Position numbers and translations under genes: made by a program. This document shows, piece after piece, positions 7,751-15,211 of a stretch of DNA of 39,522 nucleotides. Source of the stretch: Stenotrophomonas maltophilia (GTDB lineage Bacteria; Pseudomonadota; Gammaproteobacteria; Xanthomonadales; Xanthomonadaceae); contig DGLB01000081.1 of assembly GCA_002387845.1 (NCBI GenBank), forward strand, positions 1-39,522, read 5' to 3'. The notes below the pieces were generated by a model, which made no database searches, was not told where the DNA came from, and saw nothing but the letters and a program-made list of their open reading frames with translations. Numbering within the stretch: the stretch's first letter is position 1; each line of letters begins with the position of its first letter.

Positions 7751-9085
7751 GTGGCCCGATCCCGCTCCCGCCTTGACCGTACCCCCTTCCAGACCGACAT
7801 CCTTGACCTGAGCCACGATGGCCGTGGCGTGGCCCGCCGTGAAGGGGAGGGTGGCAAGGTCACCTTCATCACCGGCGCGCTGCCCGGCGAAGTGGTCCGC
7901 GCTGAGCCGACCGCCCGCAACCGTCATTTCGACGAGGCGCGCACCGTGGAGGTGCTGCAGCCCTCGCCGCAGCGGGTCACTCCGCGCTGCCCGCACTTCG
8001 GCGTCTGCGCCGGCTGCGTGCTGCAGCATCTGGAAGAGTCGCAGCAGATCGTGGCCAAGCAGCGGGTGCTGATGGACAACCTGACCCGGATCGGCCATGT
8101 CACGCCCGGCGCGGTGCTGCCGCCGCTGGTTGGGGACAGCTGGGGCTACCGCCGCAAGGGCCGCTTCTCCGTGCGCCGGGTGGAAAAGAAAGACAAGACC
8201 CTGGTCGGCTTCCGCGAACAGGATCCGCGCTTCGTCGCGGACCTCAGCCAGTGCCTGACCGTGATCCCGGAAGTGGGGACCAAAGTGGCGGCACTCTCTG
8301 CCTTCATCGAGACCCTGGATGGCAAGCGGGACATCCCGCAGATCGAATTCATCGCCGGCGACCAGGCGGTGATGCTGACCATCCGCCACATGCAGCCGCT
8401 CAGCGACAGCGACCGTGCCGCCTGGATCGCGTTCGGCCAGGAACACGGCTTCGCCATTTCGCTGCAGCCGGGCGGGGTGGAGTCGGTGCATCCGCTGTGG
8501 CCGGCGGAAGTGCCGCTGTCGTTCAAGCTCGAACCCTGGAACGTCGAACTGGCGTTCCGGCCGCTGGACTTCATCCAGGTCAATGCCAAGCTCAACGTGA
8601 AAATGATCCAGCTGGCGCTGGACCTGCTGGATGCTGGCCCGGATGAGCGTGTGCTGGACCTGTTCTGTGGCCTGGGCAACTTCACCCTGCCGCTGGCGCG
8701 CATCGTGCGCGAGGTGGTCGGCGTGGAGGGTGACCCCGGGCTGGTGGCGCGGGCGAAGGAGAATGCCGAGCGCAATGATCTGCCCAATGCGCAGTTTTTC
8801 GCCGCCGACCTCACCCAGGACCAGCGCAGCACGCCGTGGATGCGCCAGGGCTTCGACAAGCTGCTGCTCGACCCGCCGCGTTCGGGCGCGATCGAAGTGC
8901 TGCAGCAGCTGCCGCTGAAGCAGTTCAAGCGCATCGTCTACGTCAGCTGCCATCCCGGCTCGCTGGCCCGCGATGCCGGCTATCTGGTCAACGAACAGGG
9001 CTTCACCCTGGTCAGCGCCGGGGCCATGGACATGTTCCCGCATACGGCCCATGTGGAAAGCATCGCGGTGTTCGAGAAGCGTTGA
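7751..9085 (+). CDS. rlmD: 23S rRNA (uracil-1939-C5) methyltransferase RlmD
   Basis: SAM-dependent RNA m5U methyltransferase (formerly RumA) acting on 23S rRNA. It has an N-terminal TRAM domain (ILDLSHDGRGVAR). The iron-sulfur cysteines are in CPHFGVCAGC plus a later SQC. The SAM-binding motif is VLDLFCGLGNF, the substrate motif LLLDPPRSG, the catalytic Cys is in VYVSCHPGSLARD, and the C-terminal HVESIAVFEK holds the general-base Glu. The GTG at 7751 gives 444 residues beginning MARSRSRLDRTPF, as in related xanthomonads. The frame stays open upstream to 7664, but that stretch overlaps the promoter region and is not protein-like. Confidence 0.95.
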   Translation: MARSRSRLDRTPFQTDILDLSHDGRGVARREGEGGKVTFITGALPGEVVRAEPTARNRHFDEARTVEVLQPSPQRVTPRCPHFGVCAGCVLQHLEESQQIVAKQRVLMDNLTRIGHVTPGAVLPPLVGDSWGYRRKGRFSVRRVEKKDKTLVGFREQDPRFVADLSQCLTVIPEVGTKVAALSAFIETLDGKRDIPQIEFIAGDQAVMLTIRHMQPLSDSDRAAWIAFGQEHGFAISLQPGGVESVHPLWPAEVPLSFKLEPWNVELAFRPLDFIQVNAKLNVKMIQLALDLLDAGPDERVLDLFCGLGNFTLPLARIVREVVGVEGDPGLVARAKENAERNDLPNAQFFAADLTQDQRSTPWMRQGFDKLLLDPPRSGAIEVLQQLPLKQFKRIVYVSCHPGSLARDAGYLVNEQGFTLVSAGAMDMFPHTAHVESIAVFEKR

Positions 9086-9109
9086 CGCTTTCGGCCTCAT
9101 ACTGTGCCC

Positions 9110-9595
9110 ATGGGCATTGAGATCGAACGCAAGTTTCTCGTCACCAGCGACGCCTGGAAGGCGGCTGCCCATCGGGTCATCCCGATGGCGCAGGGCTACA
9201 TCAACGACATGGGTGCACTGGACCGGGGCGACCAGAACGCCTCGGTGCGGGTGCGCATCGAAGGCGACCGCGCCGCGCTCAACCTCAAGTCGCGCACGCT
9301 CGGCCGTTCCCGGCAGGAGTTCGACTATCCGATCCCGGTGGAGGACGCGCGGGACCTGCTGGCCTTGTGTGTCGGCGGATTGATCGACAAGCGCCGTCAT
9401 CTGGTCGAACACGCCGGCCTGACCTGGGAAGTGGATGAATTCCTGGGCGACAACGCCGGCCTGGTGGTGGCAGAAGTCGAGCTCGACCACGCCGATCAGG
9501 CCATCGTGCTGCCGGACTGGGTGGGGGCTGAAGTGACCGACGATCCCCGCTACTACAACGTTGCCCTGGCCAGCCATCCGTATTCACGCTGGTAG
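9110..9595 (+). CDS. CYTH-domain protein, probable inorganic triphosphatase type
   Basis: A stand-alone CYTH (adenylate cyclase CyaB/thiamine triphosphatase) domain of 161 residues. The signature ExExK motif is at the N-terminus (IEIERKFLV). Alternating basic and acidic strands typical of the tunnel fold follow (SVRVRIEGD, LNLKSRT, WEVDEFLGDNAGLVVAEVEL). Members of this small bacterial group usually hydrolyse tripolyphosphate or related triphosphates; the exact substrate cannot be read from sequence. No CHAD domain is attached. The ATG at 9110 aligns with the family start; a GTG 6 bases earlier is possible. It lies 24 bases after rlmD and may be cotranscribed. Confidence 0.88.
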   Translation: MGIEIERKFLVTSDAWKAAAHRVIPMAQGYINDMGALDRGDQNASVRVRIEGDRAALNLKSRTLGRSRQEFDYPIPVEDARDLLALCVGGLIDKRRHLVEHAGLTWEVDEFLGDNAGLVVAEVELDHADQAIVLPDWVGAEVTDDPRYYNVALASHPYSRW

Positions 9596-9641
9596 GCCGC
9601 GCACCCTTTTTTCCACGCCGGGCGGCCCCCATCTCACCGGG

Positions 9642-10331
9642 ATGAGAATCGATATCTATTCCGACGTGGTGTGTCCCTGGTGCTGGATCGGCAAGCATCG
9701 CTTCCAACAGGGTGTCGCGTTGCTCGGGGCCGATGCCCCGGCGCTGGCGGTCCACTGGCAACCGTTCCAGCTGGACCCGGACGCGGATGCCTCCCCGGTC
9801 CCGCTGCGGGAGGCCTATGCCCGGAAGTTCGGCGGCCCGGAGCGCACCGAACAGCTGCTGGGCCAGACCCAGGCCACCGCGCGGGCCGAAGGCCTGCCGA
9901 TGGACTTCAGCCAGGGCCAGGTGCGGGTGACCACCTTGCCGGCGCACCGCCTGCAGTGGCTGGCAGGCCAGCACGGTCTCCAGGACGCCGTCGGCGAGGC
10001 CCTGTTCCGCGCGCATTTCGTGCTGGGCCGGAATCTGGCCGATCCTGCGGTGCTGTTGCAGGTAGGCGTGGAGGCCGGTCTGGCGGCGGACGACATCACC
10101 GCGATGCTGGGCTCCGATCAGGGGCTCGCGGAGGTGAATGCGGCCCTGGCGCAGGCGCACGCGTTGGGCATCTCTTCGGTGCCGACCTTCGTCATCGACG
10201 GGCGCTGGGCGATATCCGGAGCGCAGTCGCCGGAAACCTTCGCCCAGGCGCTGCGCCAGATCGCCGCTGAGCAGGCCGCCGATACCATGGCCGGCACCGA
10301 CGCCTGTGGTCCCGAGGGCTGCAGCGTCTGA
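9642..10331 (+). CDS. DsbA-family (FrnE-like) oxidoreductase
   Basis: A 229-residue thioredoxin-fold protein of the FrnE/2-hydroxychromene isomerase-like DsbA subgroup. The start MRIDIYSDVVCPWCWIGK contains the CxxC active site (Cys11-Pro-Trp-Cys14). The cis-Pro motif SSVPTFVIDG comes late, with a helical insert between. There is no signal peptide, so it is probably cytosolic. An extra Cys pair at the C-terminus (DACGPEGCSV) could form a second redox centre, as described for some FrnE proteins; that is inference. The ATG at 9642 was chosen because upstream codons overlap the CYTH gene and do not look like protein. Confidence 0.9.
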   Translation: MRIDIYSDVVCPWCWIGKHRFQQGVALLGADAPALAVHWQPFQLDPDADASPVPLREAYARKFGGPERTEQLLGQTQATARAEGLPMDFSQGQVRVTTLPAHRLQWLAGQHGLQDAVGEALFRAHFVLGRNLADPAVLLQVGVEAGLAADDITAMLGSDQGLAEVNAALAQAHALGISSVPTFVIDGRWAISGAQSPETFAQALRQIAAEQAADTMAGTDACGPEGCSV

Positions 10332-10378
10332 GCCTGCGGGAGCGCCCACGGCGTCCCCCTGCGCCCATTCGCCGGTTC

Positions 10379-10387
10379 TGCGACAAT
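10379..10387 (+). promoter_or_regulatory. Extended -10 promoter candidate for nagZ-hpt-MTIP
   Basis: TGC-GACAAT lies 42 bases before the nagZ ATG, predicting a leader of about 35 bases. It is the same nine-base element as before rlmD. No clear -35 was found. Confidence 0.4.
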
Positions 10388-10428
10388 GCGGCACTGCGCC
10401 ATGCGGGCGCTTGTTGTGGAGATCGACC

Positions 10429-11436
10429 ATGCTGCTGATCGGCGTTGCCGGCACTGAACTGACCGCCCAGGAACGCGACTGGCTGCAGCACGACGCCGTG
10501 GCCGGGGTGGTGCTGTTCAAGCGCAACTTCGCCTCGCGCCAGCAGGTCACCGAGCTGAGCGCGGCGATCCGTGCCGCCGCCCCCCGCCCGCAGCTGATCT
10601 GCGTGGACCAGGAAGGCGGGCGCGTGCAGCGCTTCCGCGAGGGCTACAGCGCCCTGCCGCCGCTGCAGGACCTCGGTGCCCAGTACCGCCGTGATCCGGA
10701 ACACGCCCTGGCCCTGGCCGAGCAGCACGCCTGGCTGATGGCCAGTGAAGTGCGCGCCAGCGGCGTGGACCTCAGTTTCGCCCCTGTCGTCGACCTGGGC
10801 CGTGGCAACCGCGCCATCGGCGACCGCGCCTTCGACGAAGACCCCGAGGTGGTGGCCGCCTTCACCGCCGCCTATGTGCGCGGCATGCATGCCGTGGGCA
10901 TGGCCGCCACCCTCAAGCATTTCCCCGGGCACGGCACCGTGCTGGAAGACACCCACGTGGACACCGCGGTGGACCCGCGCGGGCTGGATGAACTGCGTGC
11001 GCTGGACCTGGTCCCGTTCGCCGCCGGCATCGCCGCCGGGGCCGACGCGGTGATGATGGCCCATGTGGTCTACCCGCAGGTCGCCCCGGAACCGGCCGGC
11101 TACTCGCCACGCTGGATCCAGCAGATCCTGCGCGAGCAGATGGGTTTCCGTGGCGTGGTGTTCTCCGACGACATCGGCATGGCCGCCTCGTTCTCGGCTG
11201 GCGGTGTCACCGCCCGCGTACACGCGCACCTGGACGCCGGCTGCGACGTCGTGCTGGTCTGTCACCCGGAACTGGTCGACGACGCCCTGCAGGCCGTGCA
11301 GGGTCGTACCCTCAACACCGCTGCACTGCTTGGCCTGATCGGCCGCGGCGGCCTTGGCTGGGATGGCCTGCTGGCCGACGCCCGTCATGGCAGCACCCAA
11401 TCCCGTTTGCTTGAATCTCTTGGAAGAACCGTCTGA
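10429..11436 (+). CDS. nagZ: Beta-N-acetylhexosaminidase NagZ
   Basis: Cytosolic glycoside hydrolase family 3 enzyme that removes GlcNAc from GlcNAc-anhydroMurNAc peptides in cell-wall recycling. In Gram-negatives this step feeds the signals that induce AmpC-type beta-lactamases. The 335-residue product has the NagZ signature KHFPGHG followed by EDTHVDT, which carries the catalytic His loop. The nucleophile Asp is in VVFSDDIGMAA and the substrate-binding region is CVDQEGGRVQR. The ATG at 10429 has GGAG 7 bases upstream; the long in-frame extension into the preceding gene is discarded. The stop overlaps the next start by one base (TGATG). Confidence 0.96.
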   Translation: MLLIGVAGTELTAQERDWLQHDAVAGVVLFKRNFASRQQVTELSAAIRAAAPRPQLICVDQEGGRVQRFREGYSALPPLQDLGAQYRRDPEHALALAEQHAWLMASEVRASGVDLSFAPVVDLGRGNRAIGDRAFDEDPEVVAAFTAAYVRGMHAVGMAATLKHFPGHGTVLEDTHVDTAVDPRGLDELRALDLVPFAAGIAAGADAVMMAHVVYPQVAPEPAGYSPRWIQQILREQMGFRGVVFSDDIGMAASFSAGGVTARVHAHLDAGCDVVLVCHPELVDDALQAVQGRTLNTAALLGLIGRGGLGWDGLLADARHGSTQSRLLESLGRTV

Positions 11437-11990
11437 TGCCCAACCTCACCATTTCCCAGGCGCTGGCCCAGGCCGACCTGCTGGTCGACCGCCCCACCAT
11501 CGACAAGGCCATCGGCTCCATCGCCGATGCCATCGCGGCCGACTACAAGGGCGAGGTGCCGCTGTTCCTGTCGATCATGCACGGTGCGCTGCCGTTTGCC
11601 GGCCAGCTGGCGCTGGAGCTGGGCGCGCGCGGCCAGGACGTGCAGTTCGATTACCTGCACGCCACCCGCTACCGCGGGGAGACCACCGGCGGCGAACTGG
11701 TCTGGAAGCACAAGCCGGCGACCTCGCTGTTCGGCCGCCGCGTGCTGCTGGTCGACGACATCCTGGACGAAGGCTTCACCCTGCAGGGCGTGCGCACCTG
11801 GTGCCTGGAACAGGGGGCCACCGACGTGCGCATCGCCGCGCTCACGGTGAAGAAGCACGACCGCGCGCTGCCTGACGTCAAGGCGGATTACGCCGGCGTG
11901 GAACTGCCGGACCGCTATGTGTTCGGTTTCGGCATGGACGTCAACGAAGCGCTGCGCTGCGTGCCGGCCATCTACGCGATGAAGGAATGA
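11436..11990 (+). CDS. hpt: Hypoxanthine-guanine phosphoribosyltransferase
   Basis: Purine salvage: transfers phosphoribose from PRPP to hypoxanthine or guanine. The 184-residue product carries the PRPP-binding motif VLLVDDILDEG in the middle and the type I phosphoribosyltransferase fold. SIMHGALPFA is the family's N-terminal hood loop. It sits between nagZ and a methylthioinosine phosphorylase with one- and four-base overlaps. This makes biochemical sense, because the downstream enzyme releases hypoxanthine, the substrate here. Confidence 0.94.
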   Translation: MPNLTISQALAQADLLVDRPTIDKAIGSIADAIAADYKGEVPLFLSIMHGALPFAGQLALELGARGQDVQFDYLHATRYRGETTGGELVWKHKPATSLFGRRVLLVDDILDEGFTLQGVRTWCLEQGATDVRIAALTVKKHDRALPDVKADYAGVELPDRYVFGFGMDVNEALRCVPAIYAMKE

Positions 11991-12736
11991 TGGAACACAT
12001 TGCACTGGCCGTCATCGGCGGCACCGGCGTTTACAAGCTGGCCCAGCTTGACGACGTCAACAGCCACACCGTGGACACCCGCTACGGCACGCCGTCCGGC
12101 CCGATCCGGGTCGGCACGCTGCTCGGGCAGCGCGTGGCGTTTCTGGCGCGTCACGGCGAAGGCCATTCGCTGCCGCCGCACAAGATCAACTACCGCGCAA
12201 ATCTTGCCGCGTTGCAGCAAATCGGTGCGAAACGTGTGCTCGCGCTCAATACCGTCGGCGGTATTACCGAACACTTCGGTCCGCGTGTGCTGGCCTGCCC
12301 GGACCAGCTGATCGACTACACCTGGGGCCGCATCTCCACGCTGAGCGAAGAGCCCGGCACCGAGGTGCTGCATGTGGATTTTGGCCATCCGTACACACCG
12401 CTGCTGCGCAGCAAGGTGTTGGCCGCGGCCAAGGTCACCGGCGTGCGCCTGCACGATGGTGGCTGCTATGGAGCCACGCAGGGCCCACGTCTGGAGACGA
12501 ATGCGGAAATCGCGCGCATGCGCCGCGACGGGTGCGACCTGGTTGGCATGACCGGCATGCCCGAAGCCGGACTCGCGCGCGAGCTGGGGCTGGACTACGC
12601 CTGCCTGGCGATCGTGGCCAACTGGGCGGCCGGTTGCGGCACCGGCGAGGAGATCACCATGGCCGAAGTATTGGCCAATGTGGACGCGGCGTCGGCCGGA
12701 TTGCCGGAACTGATTGGCGAATTGGCACGCGGGTGA
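11987..12736 (+). CDS. S-methyl-5'-thioinosine phosphorylase (PNP/MTAP family)
   Basis: Phosphorolytic cleavage of methylthioinosine to hypoxanthine and methylthioribose-1-phosphate. The 249-residue protein closely resembles the Pseudomonas aeruginosa enzyme PA3004, which also neighbours nagZ. Visible family motifs are IGGTG, FLARHG, INYRANL, GGCYGATQGPRLET and VGMTGMPEA. At residue 212 (IVANWAAG) there is Asn where adenosine-type MTA phosphorylases have Asp, which favours a 6-oxopurine substrate. The ATG at 11987 overlaps the hpt stop (ATGA); the next ATG at 11990 is equally possible. General MTA or inosine phosphorylase activity cannot be excluded. Confidence 0.87.
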   Translation: MMEHIALAVIGGTGVYKLAQLDDVNSHTVDTRYGTPSGPIRVGTLLGQRVAFLARHGEGHSLPPHKINYRANLAALQQIGAKRVLALNTVGGITEHFGPRVLACPDQLIDYTWGRISTLSEEPGTEVLHVDFGHPYTPLLRSKVLAAAKVTGVRLHDGGCYGATQGPRLETNAEIARMRRDGCDLVGMTGMPEAGLARELGLDYACLAIVANWAAGCGTGEEITMAEVLANVDAASAGLPELIGELARG

Positions 12737-12765
12737 TTGTCATTGCGTAACAAGCTTTGCATACT
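12737..12765 (+). promoter_or_regulatory. Sigma-70 promoter of the cold-shock gene
   Basis: TTGTCA (5 of 6 to consensus) and CATACT (4 of 6) are separated by exactly 17 bp. Transcription would begin near 12772, leaving a leader of about 53 bases before the ATG at 12825. That is shorter than the long structured leader of E. coli cspA. Confidence 0.55.
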
Positions 12766-12824
12766 CCGCGAGTGCGCTGGTTGAGCGTACACCACCCATT
12801 CATTGAAGAAGGTCTCGCACTACC

Positions 12825-13031
12825 ATGCCGAACGGTACCGTCAAGTGGTTCAACGACGCCAAGGGATTTGGCTTTATTTCTCCGGAGGACGGCAGCGCCG
12901 ACGTTTTCGCGCACTTCTCCGCCATCCAGTCCAAGGGCTTCCGTAGCCTGCAGGAAGGTCAGCGCGTCTCGTACGACGTGACCCAGGGCCCGAAGGGTGC
13001 CCAAGCCTCGAACATCGTGCCGGCCGAGTAA
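12825..13031 (+). CDS. CspA-family cold-shock protein
   Basis: A 68-residue single-stranded nucleic-acid-binding protein with one cold-shock domain. RNP1 is KGFGFI and RNP2 is VFAHF. The sequence MPNGTVKWFNDAKGFGFI is typical of xanthomonad CspA proteins. It acts as an RNA chaperone; whether this copy is cold-inducible cannot be told from sequence. It has its own promoter and a strong terminator, so it is monocistronic. Confidence 0.97.
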   Translation: MPNGTVKWFNDAKGFGFISPEDGSADVFAHFSAIQSKGFRSLQEGQRVSYDVTQGPKGAQASNIVPAE

Positions 13032-13052
13032 TCCACTCGGTTCTGCATTGAG

Positions 13053-13078
13053 AACCCCGCTTCGGCGGGGTTTTTTTT
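13053..13078 (+). terminator. Rho-independent terminator of the cold-shock gene
   Basis: The stem CCCCGC/GCGGGG (extended by AA/TT) closes on the tetraloop TTCG and is followed by eight T residues. It is the clearest terminator in the window, starting 22 bases after the stop codon. Confidence 0.93.
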
Positions 13079-13091
13079 GACAGGACGTCCC

Positions 13092-14324
13092 ATGCAGCAG
13101 CGCAGCATCGCCATCATCGGCTACGGCACCGCAGGCCAGACGCTTTCGGTCCTTCTTTCACGCGATCATCACAAGGTCCACGTTTTCGAGCGTGCGCCGT
13201 CCCCCGGGCCGGTTGGGGCGGGGTTCCTGCTGCAGCCCAGCGGGCTGGACGTGCTCTGGCAGATGGACCTGCTGCCGCAGGTACTGCAGCACGGTGCCCA
13301 TGTGCGTCGCCTTCATGGTGAAACACCCTGCGGGCGCGCGGTGATGGACATGCGCTATGCCGGCCTGCATCCGCACCTGCATGGCGTTGGCATGCAGCGC
13401 GGCGCGTTGTTTTCATTGCTGGCGCAGGCCTGGGAGTTTCCACAGAACCTGCAGGCCGGCACCACGATCGTGGAGGTCGACAGCGAGCGTGGTCGACTGC
13501 GTGATGCCCAGGGCCAGTGGCATGGCCCCTACGATCTGGTGATCGCCGCCGACGGCGCGGCGTCCACGCTGCGCGGCAGCGTGCAGGGCACGCTGCTGGA
13601 TCGTGAGTATCCCTGGGGTGCGCTGTGGTGTCTGCTGCCGTGCGACGATTGGCCGCATCTGGATGAGCTGCGCCAACGTTATGTAGCCGCGCGCAAGATG
13701 ATCGGCATGCTGCCGGTGGGGACCCGTCCAGGCGACGACACCCCACGGCTGAGCTTCTTCTGGAGCCTGCCGCGCACGCAGTTCGGGCAATGGGAGCAGG
13801 ACGGCCTGCCGCGCTGGCTCGAAGAGATCGCCACGCTGTGGCCGCAGGCGCACAGCCGGCTGTGTGGACTCACCCGTGCCGATCAGTTGGCCCGCGCCGG
13901 TTACCGCGATGCGGTCATGCACCGGTGGCACCACCAGCGACTGGTGCTGGCAGGTGATGCCGCGCATGCGATGAGCCCGCAGCTGGGGCAGGGGGTGAAC
14001 ATGGCGCTGCTGGATGCGGTGGCGCTGCGCGACGCACTGCGCATGCATGCCGATCGCGACGCGGCGCTGCAGGCCTACCAGGCAAGACGCCAGGCGCACG
14101 TGTCGATCTACCAGTTCTGGAGCCGGTGGCTGACGCCGCTGTTCCAGTCCGATCGCGACACCGTTGCACGTGCGCGTGATGTGCTGTTCGGACCGATGGG
14201 CCGGCTGCCGGGCGGGCGCGGCCACATGCTGCGCGTATTGAGCGGAACCCAGCAGGGCTGGTGGGGAAAGTGGGCGCTCTCACCGGGGTTCATCGCGGCC
14301 ATGTCGCCGCCAACGGATGACTGA
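13092..14324 (+). CDS. FAD-dependent aromatic-type monooxygenase
   Basis: A 410-residue group A flavoprotein monooxygenase-like enzyme. The N-terminal Rossmann motif is IAIIGYGTAGQTL. The mid-domain DG-type motif is LVIAADGAAS. The GD motif VLAGDAAHAMSPQLGQGVNMA binds the FAD ribityl chain (Asp289). Relatives hydroxylate phenols, salicylate or larger natural products; the substrate here is unknown, and no pathway genes adjoin it. The ATG at 13092 has AGGA 6 bases upstream. It starts just after the cold-shock terminator, so it presumably has its own weak promoter, or relies on readthrough. Confidence 0.88.
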   Translation: MQQRSIAIIGYGTAGQTLSVLLSRDHHKVHVFERAPSPGPVGAGFLLQPSGLDVLWQMDLLPQVLQHGAHVRRLHGETPCGRAVMDMRYAGLHPHLHGVGMQRGALFSLLAQAWEFPQNLQAGTTIVEVDSERGRLRDAQGQWHGPYDLVIAADGAASTLRGSVQGTLLDREYPWGALWCLLPCDDWPHLDELRQRYVAARKMIGMLPVGTRPGDDTPRLSFFWSLPRTQFGQWEQDGLPRWLEEIATLWPQAHSRLCGLTRADQLARAGYRDAVMHRWHHQRLVLAGDAAHAMSPQLGQGVNMALLDAVALRDALRMHADRDAALQAYQARRQAHVSIYQFWSRWLTPLFQSDRDTVARARDVLFGPMGRLPGGRGHMLRVLSGTQQGWWGKWALSPGFIAAMSPPTDD

Positions 14325-14354
14325 ACCCGCATCGGGCATCTGCTCATGCGCAAT

Positions 14355-14381
14355 CGTCATGCCCCATGTGAAGACATGACG
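14355..14381. repeat. Nested inverted repeat after the monooxygenase gene
   Basis: CGTCATG and CATGACG are 7-bp arms 13 bases apart, and inside them CATGT/ACATG form another pair around GAAG. It could be a weak transcript-end hairpin or a regulator site. No U-tract follows. Confidence 0.4.
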
Positions 14382-14389
14382 CGATGGGT

Positions 14390-14411
14390 TTGACAGTGAA
14401 CTCACTGTCAA
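14390..14411. promoter_or_regulatory. Perfect 22-bp palindrome overlapping a promoter: operator
   Basis: The half-site TTGACAGTGA and its exact reverse complement flank a 2-base centre (AC). The left arm starts with a consensus -35 (TTGACA, 14390-14395). A poor -10 (TATGGG, 14412-14417) lies 16 bp later, so a dimeric repressor bound here would block the promoter of the following 85-codon gene. The form resembles TetR-type operators, but no regulator gene lies nearby. Confidence 0.6.
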
Positions 14412-14450
14412 TATGGGACAAATACGTCACTTATCCCCCAGGAGTAAGAC

Positions 14451-14708
14451 ATGCTGTTCCCGGCTGACGTGCTCGACAGTGAAATCCGCAAACTGCGCGG
14501 CCTGCTGCAGATGCTGCACGAAGATCAGCCCGATGTGATGGACGATGTGTTCGAGTTCCATGTCACCAGCCTGATCACCCATTCCGCGCCGGAACACCAT
14601 CAGCGCATCCGTCGTGCCGCGCAGGCCATGCTGGAGGAGATCCGGCGGCTTCCCGCAGCGGTCAATCCGAACGCGCCCGAAATTCTGCTGATGCCCACCG
14701 CGGCCTGA
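14451..14708 (+). CDS. Hypothetical protein, 85 residues
   Basis: I do not recognise this family. The protein is short, soluble and mainly helical by composition. It has an acidic central part (HEDQPDVMDDVFEFHV) and an Arg-rich amphipathic stretch (HHQRIRRAAQAMLEEIRRL) before a non-polar tail. It has no signal peptide or Cys. Translation is well supported: AGGAG lies 6 bases before the ATG. A perfect palindrome sits over the apparent promoter 40 bases further up. A hairpin with a T-run follows about 75 bases after the stop. The clean promoter-operator-gene-terminator layout suggests a single, conditionally expressed gene. Confidence 0.75.
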   Translation: MLFPADVLDSEIRKLRGLLQMLHEDQPDVMDDVFEFHVTSLITHSAPEHHQRIRRAAQAMLEEIRRLPAAVNPNAPEILLMPTAA

Positions 14709-14783
14709 TCGCACGCGCACGCCTGGTGCCGGGCGCTGCCCGGCTGCCTCACGCATTTCACCTTAGCCCCGCACCGTTGCCGC

Positions 14784-14810
14784 GCCCCTTTCAACAAGAA
14801 GGGGGCTTTT
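14784..14810 (+). terminator. Terminator-like hairpin after the 85-residue gene
   Basis: GCCCCTTT pairs with AAGGGGGC (one G-U pair) around a 7-base loop and is followed by TTTT. It ends the transcript of the small gene at 14451. Confidence 0.62.
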
Positions 14811-14837
14811 CAGCAGGCAGAACTCGTCGACCTGTCG

Positions 14838-14859
14838 GTAGCGCCGGCCGTTGGCCGGC
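14838..14859 (+). repeat. SMAG (GTAG) palindromic repeat
   Basis: A GTAG head is followed by the perfect 7-bp stem GCCGGCC/GGCCGGC around GTT. This is the form of the REP-like SMAG elements of Stenotrophomonas. It has the same orientation as the copy 82 bases downstream. Confidence 0.8.
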
Positions 14860-14919
14860 CCAGGCGGTGCCCGACCCGCGCTCAACGCCCGGTAACGCAT
14901 GACCTCTACCGAAAGGAAC

Positions 14920-14940
14920 GTAGCGCCGGGCTTGCCCGGC
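14920..14940 (+). repeat. SMAG (GTAG) palindromic repeat, second of a pair
   Basis: GTAG followed by GCCGGGC/GCCCGGC around TT. It lies 20 bases before the small lipoprotein start codon, so the hairpin would fall in its leader RNA if transcription starts upstream. Confidence 0.8.
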
Positions 14941-14959
14941 CACTCTCCCCGAGGCACCG

Positions 14960-15211
14960 ATGATTCAACGAACCGCTGTCATCACCTGCGCTGTGCTGCT
15001 GAGTCTCACCGGCTGCACACTGGCCCCCCTCACCAAAGTGCCCCCCGGCTCCAACTTCTCCACCACCTGCTTCACCCAACGCTTCGGTGACACCAGCGCC
15101 TGCGAAAGCCAGGCCAAAGAAAAATGCGACAGCGGGCCGGTGTCCACTGAGACGGCCGCTCGCCAGGCAGGCAAGGATTACAGCTATTCCGTGTTCTACC
15201 GCTGCCCGTAA
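14960..15211 (+). CDS. Small Cys-containing lipoprotein
   Basis: An 83-residue protein with a lipoprotein signal peptide (hydrophobic residues 6-17, lipobox LTGC with lipidated Cys19). The mature part of 65 residues has four further cysteines (TTC, SAC, EKC, YRC), probably making two disulfides in the periplasm. I recognise no named family. GAGG lies shortly before the ATG. The gene is bracketed by two upstream SMAG repeats and one downstream inverted copy, with no clear promoter between them. Confidence 0.75.
   Translation: MIQRTAVITCAVLLSLTGCTLAPLTKVPPGSNFSTTCFTQRFGDTSACESQAKEKCDSGPVSTETAARQAGKDYSYSVFYRCP

Noticed and set aside
7604..9577. A 657-codon minus-strand frame across rlmD and the CYTH gene
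   Set aside because: Shadow of real genes on the other strand; composition is artefact-like.
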